DNA of 64,000 nt from Lysobacter capsici. Lineage in GTDB: Bacteria; Pseudomonadota; Gammaproteobacteria; Xanthomonadales; Xanthomonadaceae. Below the pieces are notes generated by a model that was not told the DNA's origin, did no database searches, and saw only the letters and a list, made by a program, of their open reading frames with translations. Shown piece by piece: positions 43,462 to 54,920 of this stretch (its first letter is position 1; every line of letters begins with the position of its first letter). The translations under genes were made by a program, and so were the position numbers. Location: contig NZ_CP094357.1 in the NCBI RefSeq assembly GCF_014779555.2, positions 5,456,001-5,520,000 of the forward strand, in the 5' to 3' direction.

Positions 43462-44756
43462 GTCGTCGCGACATGTCCTACACCGCCGCGCTGGCGGTGG
43501 TGACCATCATCTTCTTCACCTGGGGCGGGCTGACCAGCCTCAACGACGTGCTGATACCGCATCTCAAAGCGGTGTTCCAGATGAACTACACCGAGTCGAT
43601 GCTGATCCAGTCGACGTTCTTCGGCGCCTACTTCCTGATGTCGCTGCCGGCGAGCAAGGTGGTGGCGAAGTTCGGCTACAAGAACAGCATCGTGATCGGC
43701 CTGATCGTCGCGGCGATCGGCGCGGCGATGTTCTTCCCGGCCGCGCGCCTGCCCTCGTATCCGTTGTTCCTGAGCGCGCTGTTCGTGCTCGCCAGCGGCA
43801 TCACCCTGCTGCAGGTGTCGGCCAACCCCTACATCAGCCTGCTCGGCGATCCGGCCGGCGCGCCGAGCCGTTTGAATCTCGCCCAGGCGTTGAACTCGCT
43901 CGGCACCACGGTGTTTCCGTACGTGATCGGCCCGCTGATCCTGTCCGGCGTGGTGCTCAGCGTCGACGAGCTGGCGGCCAAGCCGGTCGCCGAACAGCTC
44001 GCGTACCGCGCGCACGAAGCGGCGTCGGTGCAGATCCCGTACATGATCATCGCCGCCGGCCTGCTGTTGCTCGCGGTGTTCGTCTACACCATGCGCATCC
44101 CCTCGCTCGCCGAAGCCACCGAGAGCGCCGATCCGGTGCATCACAGCTTCGCCGAGGTGCTGGGGCAGAAGCATCTGTTCTACGGCGTGATCGCGATCTT
44201 CGTCTACGTCGGCGCGGAAGTGTCGATCGGCAGCTTCCTGATCAACTACATCTCCGCGCCCGAGATCGGCAACATGGATCACGCCACCGCGAGCGAGCAT
44301 CTGCCGTATTACTGGGGCGGCGCGATGGTCGGCCGCTTCATCGGCGCGGCGCTGCTGCAGCGCTTCGACGCGCGCCGACTGCTGGCGCTGTTCGCGGTGG
44401 TCGCGATGGTGTTGCTCGCGCTGACCATGCTGACCCAGGGCACGGTGTCGATGTGGGCGGTGCTGGCGATCGGCCTGTTCAACTCGATCATGTTCCCGAC
44501 CATCTTCACCATCGCGATCGAACGGCTAGGGCCGATGACCAGCAAGGCCTCGAGCCTGCTGATCATGGGCATCGTCGGCGGCGCGTTGATTCCGCTGCTG
44601 CAGGGCGTGCTGTCGGATCGCTTCGGCATCCAGCATTCGTTCGTGCTGCCGCTGGCGTGCTACGCCTTCATCGTCTGGTACGGCCTGAGCGGTTCGCGCA
44701 TCCGCGCCGGCCAGGGCCAGCACGCCAACGCCCAGGCTTCCGGAGTGATGCATTGA
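43458..44756 (+). CDS. Sugar:proton symporter, FucP/GluP family MFS
   Basis: A 432-aa major facilitator with about 12 hydrophobic segments. The N-terminal 'FFTWGGLTSLNDVLIPHLK' and 'GITLLQVSANPYISLLG' are typical of the fucose/glucose/galactose (FHS) symporter family. The ATG at 43458 overlaps the regulator's stop by 4 nt, and the stop overlaps the kinase ATG. It probably imports mannose or a related hexose across the inner membrane; specificity is inferred from the locus. Confidence 0.92.
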   Translation: MSRRDMSYTAALAVVTIIFFTWGGLTSLNDVLIPHLKAVFQMNYTESMLIQSTFFGAYFLMSLPASKVVAKFGYKNSIVIGLIVAAIGAAMFFPAARLPSYPLFLSALFVLASGITLLQVSANPYISLLGDPAGAPSRLNLAQALNSLGTTVFPYVIGPLILSGVVLSVDELAAKPVAEQLAYRAHEAASVQIPYMIIAAGLLLLAVFVYTMRIPSLAEATESADPVHHSFAEVLGQKHLFYGVIAIFVYVGAEVSIGSFLINYISAPEIGNMDHATASEHLPYYWGGAMVGRFIGAALLQRFDARRLLALFAVVAMVLLALTMLTQGTVSMWAVLAIGLFNSIMFPTIFTIAIERLGPMTSKASSLLIMGIVGGALIPLLQGVLSDRFGIQHSFVLPLACYAFIVWYGLSGSRIRAGQGQHANAQASGVMH

Positions 44757-45793
44757 TGTCTGTTGCACCCGTGGTATCCGATTCCGTCGTATCCAATCCC
44801 TCGTCGTCGCGCGGCGGCGCCATCGTGTGTTTCGGCGAGGCGCTGATCGACTTTCTCGCCCGTCCGTCATCGGTCGCGGGCGAGCCGCGCCATTTCGTCG
44901 AATACGCCGGCGGCGCGCCGGCCAATGTCGCGGTCGCGGCGGCAAGGCTGGGCGGCAATGCGCGCTTCGTCGGCATGCTCGGCGAGGACATGTTCGGCGA
45001 CTTCCTGGCTGAGCAGTTCCAACACTACGGCGTCGACACCCAACACGTGGTGCGCACCGCTCAAGCCAAGACCGCGCTCGCATTCGTTTCGCTCGACGGC
45101 CACGGCGAACGCAGCTTCAGTTTCTATCGGCCGCCGGCCGCCGACCTGTTGTTCCGCGATTCGGATTTCAGCGTCGACAGTTTCGTCGACGCGGGCGTGT
45201 TCCATGTCTGCTCCAACAGCCTGACCGAGGAAGCGATCGCCGCTGCGACCCTGGCCGGCATGCGCCGCGCGCGCATGGCCGGCGCGCTGGTCAGCATGGA
45301 CATGAACCTGCGTCCGTCGCTGTGGCCGAGCGATGTCGATCCCGCGCCGCGGCTGCTCGCCGCGTTGCTGGAAGCCGACCTGATCAAGCTGTGCCAGAGC
45401 GAGCTGGATTTCCTCGCCCGCCATCTCGGCGGCGAACGAGCCGCGTTGCAGCGTCTGTGGGTCGGTTACGCGACCTGCGTGCTGATCACCGACGGCGCCA
45501 CCCCGATCCGCTGGCACACGCGCACGCGATCGGGCGAAGTGGCGACGTTCAAAATCGCGCCGGCCGACACCACCGGCGCCGGCGATGCCTTCGTCGGCGG
45601 CCTGCTGCACCGTCTGGCCGCGTTGAAGGTCGACGCGGCGAACTTCACCGGCTTCCTCGAAAACGAAAAAGCTTTCGTCGACGCGCTGCGCTACGCCGCC
45701 GCGGTCGGCGCGCTCGCCACCACCCGCCACGGCGCGTTCGCGGCGATGCCGAGCGCCGACGAGGTCGAACGTCTGATGCAGGAGCAAGCATGA
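44756..45793 (+). CDS. PfkB-family sugar kinase (fructokinase-like)
   Basis: A 345-aa ribokinase/PfkB kinase. It has the N-terminal 'CFGEALIDFL' and the 'GGAPANVAVAAARLGG' signature, and the C-terminal 'APADTTGAGDAFVGGLL' with the catalytic Asp in DTTGAGD. The start overlaps the transporter stop (TGATG). With the AGE-family isomerase downstream, the likely route is mannose to fructose, then fructose 6-phosphate. An N-terminal extension of about 20 residues rich in Ser/Val precedes the domain. Confidence 0.92.
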   Translation: MSVAPVVSDSVVSNPSSSRGGAIVCFGEALIDFLARPSSVAGEPRHFVEYAGGAPANVAVAAARLGGNARFVGMLGEDMFGDFLAEQFQHYGVDTQHVVRTAQAKTALAFVSLDGHGERSFSFYRPPAADLLFRDSDFSVDSFVDAGVFHVCSNSLTEEAIAAATLAGMRRARMAGALVSMDMNLRPSLWPSDVDPAPRLLAALLEADLIKLCQSELDFLARHLGGERAALQRLWVGYATCVLITDGATPIRWHTRTRSGEVATFKIAPADTTGAGDAFVGGLLHRLAALKVDAANFTGFLENEKAFVDALRYAAAVGALATTRHGAFAAMPSADEVERLMQEQA

Positions 45794-47010
45794 ACCTTCC
45801 CGCGAATCCCTTGCCCGATTTCCGCCAGGCCGATGTGTTGCGCGCGCATGTCGCCGACACGATGGCGTTCTACGATCCGGTCGCGCTCGACCCGAACGGC
45901 GGGTTCTTTCACTATTTCCGCGACGACGGCTCGGTGCACGACGCATCGCACCGGCACCTCGTCAGCAGCACCCGTTTCGTCTTCAACTACGCGATGGCGG
46001 CGATCGAATTCAAGCGCGAGGACTACCGCGAACGCGCGCGTCATGGCCTGCGCTATCTGCGCGAGGCGCATCGCAATCCGATCGGCGGCGGCTACGCCTG
46101 GACGATCCGCGACGGCGTCGCCGAAGACCGGATGAATCATTGCTACGGCGTGGCCTTCGTGCTGCTCGCCTACTCGACCGCGCTCAAGGCCGGCATCGAC
46201 GAAGCGGCGGCGTGGATGGACGAAACCTGGGACCTGCTCGAAGCGCGCTTCTGGGAAACCGACCACGGCCTGTACCGCGACGAAGCCGACGCCGACTGGA
46301 ATTTCAGCGATTACCGCGGCCAGAACGCCAACATGCATATGTGCGAGGCGATGCTGGCCGCGTTCGAGGCGAGCGGCAAGACGCGTTATCTCGAGCGCGC
46401 GCTGACCCTCGCGCAGAACATGACCCTGCGCCAGGCCGCGCAGGCCGACGGGCTGGTGTGGGAACACTACGACCGCGACTGGACGATCGACTGGGACTAT
46501 CACCGCGACGATCCCAAGCACCTGTTTCGCCCCTGGGGTTTCCAGCCCGGCCATCAGACCGAGTGGGCGAAGCTGCTGCTGATCCTGGATCGTCACCTGT
46601 CCGCGCGCGGCGATGCGCCGCAGTGGCTGGTGCCGACCGCGCGGCATCTGTTCGATGTCGCGGTCGCGCGCTCCTGGGACGACGCGCGCGGCGGCCTGTA
46701 CTACGGCTTCGCGCCCGACGGTTCGGTCTGCGACGACGACAAGTACTTCTGGGTGCAGGCCGAATCGCTGGCGACCGCGGCATTGCTCGGCGCGCGCACC
46801 GGCGACGATCTGTACTGGCAGTGGTACGACAAGCTGTGGGCCTATGCGTGGAACCACATGGTCGACCACCGCTACGGCGCCTGGTATCGGATCCTGGACG
46901 CCGACAACCGCAAGTACGACGACGAAAAGAGCCCGGCCGGCAAGACCGACTATCACACCATGGGCGCGTGCTACGAAGTGATGCGCTTGCTGCGTTCGCG
47001 CGACGCCTGA
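45790..47010 (+). CDS. AGE-family epimerase/isomerase (mannose isomerase-like)
   Basis: A 406-aa (alpha/alpha)6-barrel enzyme of the N-acylglucosamine 2-epimerase family. Conserved segments include 'STRFVFNYAMAA', 'NANMHMCEAMLAAFEA', 'GHQTEWAKLLL' and 'KTDYHTMGACYEV', carrying the catalytic histidines. The start overlaps the kinase stop (ATGA). In this operon the most likely reaction is mannose to fructose; cellobiose 2-epimerase activity is a possible alternative in this family. Confidence 0.9.
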   Translation: MNLPANPLPDFRQADVLRAHVADTMAFYDPVALDPNGGFFHYFRDDGSVHDASHRHLVSSTRFVFNYAMAAIEFKREDYRERARHGLRYLREAHRNPIGGGYAWTIRDGVAEDRMNHCYGVAFVLLAYSTALKAGIDEAAAWMDETWDLLEARFWETDHGLYRDEADADWNFSDYRGQNANMHMCEAMLAAFEASGKTRYLERALTLAQNMTLRQAAQADGLVWEHYDRDWTIDWDYHRDDPKHLFRPWGFQPGHQTEWAKLLLILDRHLSARGDAPQWLVPTARHLFDVAVARSWDDARGGLYYGFAPDGSVCDDDKYFWVQAESLATAALLGARTGDDLYWQWYDKLWAYAWNHMVDHRYGAWYRILDADNRKYDDEKSPAGKTDYHTMGACYEVMRLLRSRDA

Positions 47011-47131
47011 GCCGCGCATGCGCCGCGTCGCGACCGGGCCGGCGCATGCAGATAACGCCTGAGCGCACGGCGATGCGAGCGGTCGCTGACGTCGGCTAGT
47101 CTGTCGGCCTTCGCCAGCAGAGGACGCGCGC

Positions 47132-48772
47132 ATGCGCTCGATACGCTTCCACGCCGCGCATCCGCGCGCGCTTCGTTCGCCGCGCGGGTTCGCGCCGCGG
47201 CGTTTGTCGTTGCTCGCGTTGGCCTTGCTTGCAACCACCTCGCTCGCAACGGCAGGGGTCTCTACCGCCGACACCGCAAGCGCATCCACGTCCACGTCCA
47301 CGTCCGCGCCGGCGACAACGACCGCGGCGTCTGCCGCGATCGCCTGGGAACACCGACTGCGCCCGACCGTGATCCAGGCCGGCGACGCCCAGCCGGCGTG
47401 GTCGCTGAACGAACGCATGAGCCATTACCGCGTCCCGGGCGTCGCGGTGGCGATCCTGCGCGACGGCAAGGTCGTGTCCAGCCGCGGCTACGGCGTGCGC
47501 GACAGCGTCAGCCGCGAACCGATCGACGCGCAGACGTTGTTTTCGACCGGCTCGGTCAGCAAGGTGGTCACCGCCGCGACCACGTTGCGATTGAACGCCG
47601 CCGGCAAGCTCGACCTGGATCGCAACGTCAACGATTACCTCAAGCAATGGCGGGTGCCGACGGATCCGAAATGGCCCGATGCGCGGATCACGCTGCGCAT
47701 GCTGATGTCGCACACCGGCGGCTTCAACGTGCACGGCTTTCCCGACCTACAGCCCGGCGAACCCTTGCCGAGCCTGCTGCAGACCTTGAACGGCCAGCCG
47801 CCGTCGAAGACCGAAGCGGTGCGACTGATCCATGCGCCCGGCGCGCAGCAGGACTATTCCGGCGGCGGCGTGACCATCGAGCAGGCGGTGATCGAAGCGG
47901 TCGAGGCGCGCGGCCTGGACGCGGTCGCGCGTCGCGAAGTGTTCGAGCCGTTGCGCATGCGTCGCAGCGGTTTCATCGCCGAATTGCCGGCGACCACGGC
48001 GAACGTGGCCAAGGCCCACGACGAGAAAGGCCAGCCGACCGCGTTGCCGCGCGGCTGGGAGTCGTTCCCCGAACTGGGCGCGTCCGGACTGTGGACCAAT
48101 GCCGACGATCTGGCCGGCTTCGTCGCCGCGCTGCTCGGCAGCTATCGCGGTTCCAGCGATTTCCTGCCGCGCGCGTTGGCGACGGCGATGATGACCGAGG
48201 TCGCGCCGGGCAACTTCGGCCTGGGTCCGCGCCTCAACGGCGCCGGCCGCGGCCGCGTGTTCCATCACGGCGGCGCCAACGATCATTACTACGCTTGGAT
48301 CGAAGGCCATCTCGACAGCGGCGACGGCCTGGTCGTGCTGACCAATGGCGCCGAAGGCGACCGCCTGATCACCGAGATCCGCAACGCGGTGACCGACGCC
48401 GCGCATTGGCCTCTAAACGAACCGGTGCGTAGCGTGACGCTCGCCGCGGACGCGGTCGCGAGCGCCGATTATCGCGGCCGCTATCGGCTCGACCCGCGGC
48501 AGCCGATGGACCTGCGCGGCGTGCTCGCCGACATGTTCGACGTCGAATCGCTGGTGATCGGCGGCGACGATGCTGGCGCGATCACACTGCAGGCCGCCGG
48601 CTCCAAGCGCGTGCATCCGCTGCTGCCGTTGACGCCCAACCGCTACGTCGCGCCGGAAGTCAGCGTGCCGGCGACGACCTTGCAAGTCGAGTTCCACCGC
48701 GGCGCCGACGGCCGCGTGCAGGCGCTGACCGTGCTGTGCGGCGAATCGCGCGCGCATTACCTGCGCGAGTGA
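47132..48772 (+). CDS. Exported class C beta-lactamase-fold serine hydrolase
   Basis: A 546-aa protein. The ATG at 47132 has AGAGGA upstream and starts a long N-region and signal (LSLLALALLATTSLATA), followed by a Thr/Ser/Ala-rich linker (about 45-70). The catalytic domain has S141-V-S-K144 (SxxK) and Y242-S-G, as in class C beta-lactamases, DD-peptidases and esterases of this fold. The last 130 residues form an extra domain. A true beta-lactamase role is unlikely from sequence alone; peptidase or esterase is equally possible. Probably its own transcription unit. Confidence 0.88.
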   Translation: MRSIRFHAAHPRALRSPRGFAPRRLSLLALALLATTSLATAGVSTADTASASTSTSTSAPATTTAASAAIAWEHRLRPTVIQAGDAQPAWSLNERMSHYRVPGVAVAILRDGKVVSSRGYGVRDSVSREPIDAQTLFSTGSVSKVVTAATTLRLNAAGKLDLDRNVNDYLKQWRVPTDPKWPDARITLRMLMSHTGGFNVHGFPDLQPGEPLPSLLQTLNGQPPSKTEAVRLIHAPGAQQDYSGGGVTIEQAVIEAVEARGLDAVARREVFEPLRMRRSGFIAELPATTANVAKAHDEKGQPTALPRGWESFPELGASGLWTNADDLAGFVAALLGSYRGSSDFLPRALATAMMTEVAPGNFGLGPRLNGAGRGRVFHHGGANDHYYAWIEGHLDSGDGLVVLTNGAEGDRLITEIRNAVTDAAHWPLNEPVRSVTLAADAVASADYRGRYRLDPRQPMDLRGVLADMFDVESLVIGGDDAGAITLQAAGSKRVHPLLPLTPNRYVAPEVSVPATTLQVEFHRGADGRVQALTVLCGESRAHYLRE

Positions 48773-48913
48773 GCGCCGGCTCGCGCGCGAGGGCGACCGT
48801 CGATCTGAATGAATGCGCGGGTGATGCCTGTCATCGCGCGCACCTGACGTCCGTGCGCGGCGTCTTGATGCCGCCTTGCCTATGCTGGGCGCTCCCCTCA
48901 ACGGAGCGCCGCC

Positions 48914-49279
48914 ATGGACATCCAGCAGATCGCCAACCGCTACGTCGAACTGTGCCGCGCAGGCAAGCACGAACAGATCCAGGACGAGTTGTACGCCGAC
49001 GATGCGGTCAGCCTGGAAGCGCCCGGCAACGAGGCCGGTCCGCTCGGCAACGTCAGCGGTCTCGACGCGATCCGCGCGAAGGGCCGCAAATTCCAGGAAG
49101 ACGTGATCGAAGTCCACGACAGCTGGTGCAGCGACGCGGTGGTCGGCGGCAACTGGTTCAGCGTCGCGATGGGCATCGACGCGACCTACAAGAGCATGGG
49201 CCGCATGCCGATGGCCGAGGTCGCGGTGTATCGGGTGCGCGACGGCAAGATCGTGCATGAGCAGTTCTTTTACGGCTGA
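48914..49279 (+). CDS. NTF2/SnoaL-like small protein
   Basis: A 121-aa protein with the NTF2-like fold pattern: N-terminal helices 'IANRYVELCRAGKHEQIQDE', 'LYADDAVSLEAPG', and a final strand series 'AEVAVYRVRDGKIVHEQFFYG'. The family includes SnoaL-type cyclases, isomerases and binding proteins; the specific function is unknown. The ATG has GGAG upstream. Confidence 0.83.
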   Translation: MDIQQIANRYVELCRAGKHEQIQDELYADDAVSLEAPGNEAGPLGNVSGLDAIRAKGRKFQEDVIEVHDSWCSDAVVGGNWFSVAMGIDATYKSMGRMPMAEVAVYRVRDGKIVHEQFFYG

Positions 49280-49432
49280 GCCGCAGCGCGTACCGGGCCA
49301 GCAGCGTTGGCCGAGTCCGCCCGGCCGCACAAACGAAACAAACCTCGTCGCTGGGCCTGCTTCGGCCCAGACTGGGTCGCCGCATGATTCCGCATCAAGC
49401 AGCCAAATCCCGTCGGCACCCCGCGAACGGCC

Positions 49433-49909
49433 TCAAGCGAACTCGACGCCGAATCCATAGATGGCGATAGCGACCACGAGCACCGCTACCGCCATCAGAG
49501 CGAGCACAGCCAATAAACCGATACCCGCGGCGACCCAATTGGAACGCATCGGCAATCCTGCCGCGACGCGCGCAGCGATCGCATCGCCTTGCAGCGTCTG
49601 CTTCAGCCAATAGCTGACCACGGCCATTTGCGGAATCAGATAGACCACACCGGGAATCTTTTCCGGCAGCAGCAACGACAGCACCACCACGGTGATAATG
49701 CCGGCCAATCCGGACCAACGCGCTTTACGCGCCAGGTCGTGTTGACCCAGCGCATCGTGGTTCATGGCGAGCACCCAACCGCCGGCGAGGATCGACCCCA
49801 TGAAGGTGGCGATGTAAATCCCGCTGGTGCGAAATACGGGCAGTCCGGTATCGCCTTGCACATCGAGAATGGCACTGGCGGGGGCTTCGTAAGGGTTGTT
49901 GGAATCCAT
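49433..49909 (-). CDS. Four-helix membrane protein, paralogue of the next gene
   Basis: A 158-aa protein with about four hydrophobic segments and a short cytoplasmic N-terminus beginning 'MDSNNPYEAPAS', a motif common at the start of small Xanthomonadaceae membrane proteins. It shares the pattern 'YWL...AR..AGLPMRS.W.A' with the gene at 50065-50565, so the two are probably duplicates. The start has GGAG, 8-nt spacing. Function unknown. Confidence 0.75.
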   Translation of the reverse strand: MDSNNPYEAPASAILDVQGDTGLPVFRTSGIYIATFMGSILAGGWVLAMNHDALGQHDLARKARWSGLAGIITVVVLSLLLPEKIPGVVYLIPQMAVVSYWLKQTLQGDAIAARVAAGLPMRSNWVAAGIGLLAVLALMAVAVLVVAIAIYGFGVEFA

Positions 49910-50064
49910 TCGTTGTTCTCCTGATGGTCATCGCGTCGTTACGCGGGATAGCTATCGGTGGCCGGACCAACGCCCGGCGGTCTGAGGTGGTCTTCGTGCC
50001 TGGAGGATCGTCTCGACTGCGCGCGCCGGAGCACCGGGCGATGCCCGTCCAATGTATCGCCATC

Positions 50065-50565
50065 TTATCCGCCCGCAATGGCACGCAGACCAAGGGCGAG
50101 CAACAGGAACCACAACATCAGCGTCGCCCAAACCCCAGCGATCAAGCCCGCGCTCGCCAGCCATGAGCGCATCGGCAACCTGGCACGATAACGCGCACTC
50201 AATTCCTCGCCCTGCAGCCAATAGGCCAGGGCGCCGACGATCATCGCCTGGATCAGCATCGATATCGTCAAGTCGATCCAGGTGAAACTGCTGTCGTGGT
50301 TGTAGCTCAACACGAGCAGCACGTGACTGAAGGCAACGACGAACGGCGCGACCAACGCGAGCGCCGCAATTCGCAACCCCCACGACAGACGCTTGCTGCC
50401 ATGCGCTGCATAGTTCAGCGCGATCATGAGCAAGCCGGCGACCGAGGTCGCCAGCACGGTGGCGATGATGATCGCTCCGAGGTTGAACCATGACTGCCGG
50501 GGATCGAGCGCCGGATCGCGGAAGGGGGCGGCCGGAGCCACGCGGGTGTGAATGCCTTCGTTCAT
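50065..50565 (-). CDS. Four-helix membrane protein, paralogue of the neighbour
   Basis: A 166-aa protein with about four hydrophobic segments. 'YWLQGEELSARYRARLPMRS' aligns with the matching segment of the 49433-49909 product. It lies 155 bp upstream of that gene on the same strand. Function unknown. Confidence 0.72.
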   Translation of the reverse strand: MNEGIHTRVAPAAPFRDPALDPRQSWFNLGAIIIATVLATSVAGLLMIALNYAAHGSKRLSWGLRIAALALVAPFVVAFSHVLLVLSYNHDSSFTWIDLTISMLIQAMIVGALAYWLQGEELSARYRARLPMRSWLASAGLIAGVWATLMLWFLLLALGLRAIAGG

Positions 50566-50648
50566 GACGGTGTATCCACATGGCGGCGGTGCGGCCGCGA
50601 TCGGACGATATCACCGCCGGCCGCTGCTGCGAACGCGTCCGCCAAAAC

Positions 50649-50678
50649 GCAACAGGCCCCGCGAACGGGGCCTGTTGC
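50649..50678 (-). terminator. Intrinsic terminator of rpoD with UUCG loop
   Basis: On the minus strand a perfect 13-bp stem (GCAACAGGCCCCG / CGGGGCCTGTTGC) closes on a TTCG tetraloop and is followed by GTTTTGGC. It starts 25 nt after the rpoD stop and is an unusually strong, textbook terminator. Confidence 0.92.
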
Positions 50679-50702
50679 TTGCTACTCACGCGGTCCGCGA
50701 CA

Positions 50703-52568
<1,866 letters not shown>

Positions 52569-52694
52569 GGGCTGCGCCACCGCGCTATTGAGGGTAGGGA
52601 ACGCTCCAGTATAGCAGGTCCGGGCCGGTAGGCCGGGTCATGCACGCCGGAGGCTTGGGTCGAGCGGGTCGATCAGGGCGGTCGGATGGACCGG

Positions 52695-53135
52695 TCAGGC
52701 GCGGAGCAGGAAGGTCACCGGACCGTCGTTGACCAGGCTGACCACCATATGGGCACCGAAGCGGCCGGTTTCCACCCCCCCGGCATGACGTTGCCGGCAG
52801 GTTTCGACCAAACGGTTGAATAGCGGTTCAGCCAGGGCCGGGGCGGCCGCGGTACTGAAGCCTGGACGCATGCCGCTGCTGGTGTCGGCCGCCAGGGTGA
52901 ACTGGCTGACCAGCAGCAGCCCGCCGCCGCTGTCGGCCAGGCCGCGATTCATGCGGCCGGCGTCGTCGGCGAAGACCCGGTACCCGAGCAGGCGTTCGGC
53001 CATGCGAGCGATCTGGGGTTCGCCGTCGCCCGGTTCAACCCCGACCAGGGCCAACAGCCCCGGGCCGATCGCGCCGACGGTTTCGCCGTCGACCACCACG
53101 CTGGCCTGGGTCACGCGCTGGATCAGGCTCAGCAT
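52695..53135 (-). CDS. dtd: D-aminoacyl-tRNA deacylase
   Basis: A 146-aa enzyme that hydrolyses D-amino acids and glycine from mischarged tRNA. The catalytic SQFTLAAD motif is about residue 78-85, and the Gly-cisPro motif appears as DGPVTF near the C-terminus (usually NGPVTF). The ATG at 53135 is chosen over an in-frame GTG three codons upstream, as it gives the canonical N-terminus MLSLIQRVTQASV. Length is normal for Dtd. Confidence 0.96.
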   Translation of the reverse strand: MLSLIQRVTQASVVVDGETVGAIGPGLLALVGVEPGDGEPQIARMAERLLGYRVFADDAGRMNRGLADSGGGLLLVSQFTLAADTSSGMRPGFSTAAAPALAEPLFNRLVETCRQRHAGGVETGRFGAHMVVSLVNDGPVTFLLRA

Positions 53136-53267
53136 GCCGCACACCTGTTCGAAAAGTCGGGAACGCTAGTGTAAAGCCTGGATCGCGCCGGCATCTGCGG
53201 CGTTCGTCCGCCGAACCGCCGCGGCCGCCAAGATCGGGGCCGAACGGGCAGCCGCTACACTCGCGCC

Positions 53268-54188
53268 ATGAGCTCATTCGTCGCCCGCGTGCTGTATGTC
53301 CTGGCCGGCCTGCTCGGCCGCCTGCCGTGGTCGTGGCAACGGCGCCTGGGCGACGCCATCGCGGCCTTGTGGCTGCGCCGCGACGCCCGCGAGAGCCGGG
53401 TGGTCCGGGTCAACCTGGAACTGGCCCACCCCGGCCTGCCGCCGGCCGAACGCGCGCAGTGGCAGCGCGCGATCATGCGCACCACCGCGCGCCAGGCGGT
53501 CGAGACCTTGCGCCTGTGGACCCGGCCGCATGCGGAAAATCTGCGCCTGTTGCGTGAGCAGCACGGCACCGAACTGTTCGACGCGGCCTTGGCCTCGGGC
53601 AAGGGCCTGATCGTGGCCGCGCCGCATTACGGCAACTGGGAGCTGCTGAACCAGTGGCTGGCCTCGCGCACGCCGCTGGCGATCCTGTACCGGCCGCCGG
53701 AATCGGCGATCGGCGAGGCCTTCCTGAATCTGGTTCGGGCCGATACCGATGCCGAACGCGTGACCCAGGTACGCGCCGAAGGTGCCGCCGTGCGCCAGCT
53801 GTGGAAACGGCTCAATGCCGGCGGCGTGGTCGGCATCCTGCCCGACCAGCAGCCGAAGGCCGGCGACGGCGAGTTCGCGCCGTTCTTCGGCGTGCCGGCG
53901 CTGACCATGACCCTGCTCGGCCGGCTGGCCGAACGCACCGGCGCGACCGTGCTGTTCGCGTATTGCGAACGCATCGGCACCGATGCCGACCCGCTCGGCT
54001 TCGCCCTGCGCATCGAGGCCGCGCCCGACGGCATCGCCGACCCCGATCCGCAACGCGCCTGCGTGGCGCTCAACGCCGCGGTCGAACGCATCGCGCGGCG
54101 CGATCCGGCCCAGTACCAGTGGACCTACAAGCGCTACACCCTGCGTCCGTCCGGCGACGGCAACGACAATCCGTATCGATCCCGTTGA
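53268..54188 (+). CDS. lpxL: Lipid A lauroyl/late acyltransferase (LpxL/HtrB family)
   Basis: A 306-aa inner-membrane acyltransferase of the LpxL/LpxM family, which adds secondary acyl chains to Kdo-lipid A. An N-terminal hydrophobic segment (about 5-20) anchors it, and H120-YGNW-E125 is the catalytic HX4E pair. 'GILPDQQPKAGDGEFAPFFG' is the family's second conserved block. It diverges from dtd. LpxL rather than LpxM is a best guess from similarity. Confidence 0.87.
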   Translation: MSSFVARVLYVLAGLLGRLPWSWQRRLGDAIAALWLRRDARESRVVRVNLELAHPGLPPAERAQWQRAIMRTTARQAVETLRLWTRPHAENLRLLREQHGTELFDAALASGKGLIVAAPHYGNWELLNQWLASRTPLAILYRPPESAIGEAFLNLVRADTDAERVTQVRAEGAAVRQLWKRLNAGGVVGILPDQQPKAGDGEFAPFFGVPALTMTLLGRLAERTGATVLFAYCERIGTDADPLGFALRIEAAPDGIADPDPQRACVALNAAVERIARRDPAQYQWTYKRYTLRPSGDGNDNPYRSR

Positions 54189-54350
54189 ACCTCTGAGTCA
54201 CGTTGAGTCCTGGCTCGCACTGAGCGCAGCGGCGGCGACGCGCGCCTTTTGCAGGCGCGATCAAACATCGCCGCGCGCGCGTGCGCCCATGCCGTTCCAC
54301 GCCCTGCGCCGACGACTACACTGCAAGCTGACTCGCCCGATGGCCGCAGG

Positions 54351-54920
54351 ATGACGCAGACCGATCACGACGACGCAGCGCCCGCCTCCGCGCCAGCCGC
54401 GCAGACCGAGCCCGCGCCCGATCCGCCCGCGTCGCCGACGGACGCCGGCGGCGACTGGCAGCGCCTGCCGGCGCGCGCGATCCCGCTGTGCACGATCGAC
54501 ATCAGCCTGTCGCTGGCGTTCGTGTTCGGCATCGCCGGCACCATCGTCGGCGTGCTCAGCCTGGGCCGCTATGCCGGCCTGGCCAGCGGCCTGGCCGGCG
54601 CGCTGTTCGGCGCCGGCATCGGCATGTGGATCGGCTTCCGCCGTTACCGCAACACCCTGTGGCGATTGGACGACTACGGGTTCGCGGTGCGCCGCGGCGT
54701 GGCCTGGCAACGCGAAACGCTGGTGCCGCTGACCCGGGTGCAGCATCTGGACCTCAAGCACGGCCCGCTGCAACGCATGCGCCGCCTGTCGACCCTGGTC
54801 GTGCACACCGCCGGCACCCGCCACAGCGCGGTCTCGATCGATCATCTCGACGCCGACGACGCCCAGCGCCTGCGCGAACGCCTGGGCCGCCAGCTCGATC
54901 ACGAAGACGACGAGGCCTGA
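54351..54920 (+). CDS. Bacterial PH-domain membrane protein, YdbS-like
   Basis: A 189-aa protein. After a Pro/Ala-rich N-terminus come two hydrophobic segments (about 45-95) and a bPH2 domain ('YGFAVRRGVAWQRETLVPLT' then 'RVQHLDLKHGPLQR'). Proteins of this YdbS type pair with YdbT in the inner membrane; their role may involve envelope stress or export. The stop overlaps the next gene's ATG (TGATG). The start at 54351 is the first in-frame ATG giving a short soluble N-terminus. Confidence 0.85.
   Translation: MTQTDHDDAAPASAPAAQTEPAPDPPASPTDAGGDWQRLPARAIPLCTIDISLSLAFVFGIAGTIVGVLSLGRYAGLASGLAGALFGAGIGMWIGFRRYRNTLWRLDDYGFAVRRGVAWQRETLVPLTRVQHLDLKHGPLQRMRRLSTLVVHTAGTRHSAVSIDHLDADDAQRLRERLGRQLDHEDDEA

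Noticed and set aside
43433-44755. Open frame running from the end of the LacI gene into the sugar kinase, as if a fusion
   Set aside because: Its first part is an out-of-frame reading of the transporter gene; the kinase has its own start overlapping the transporter stop.
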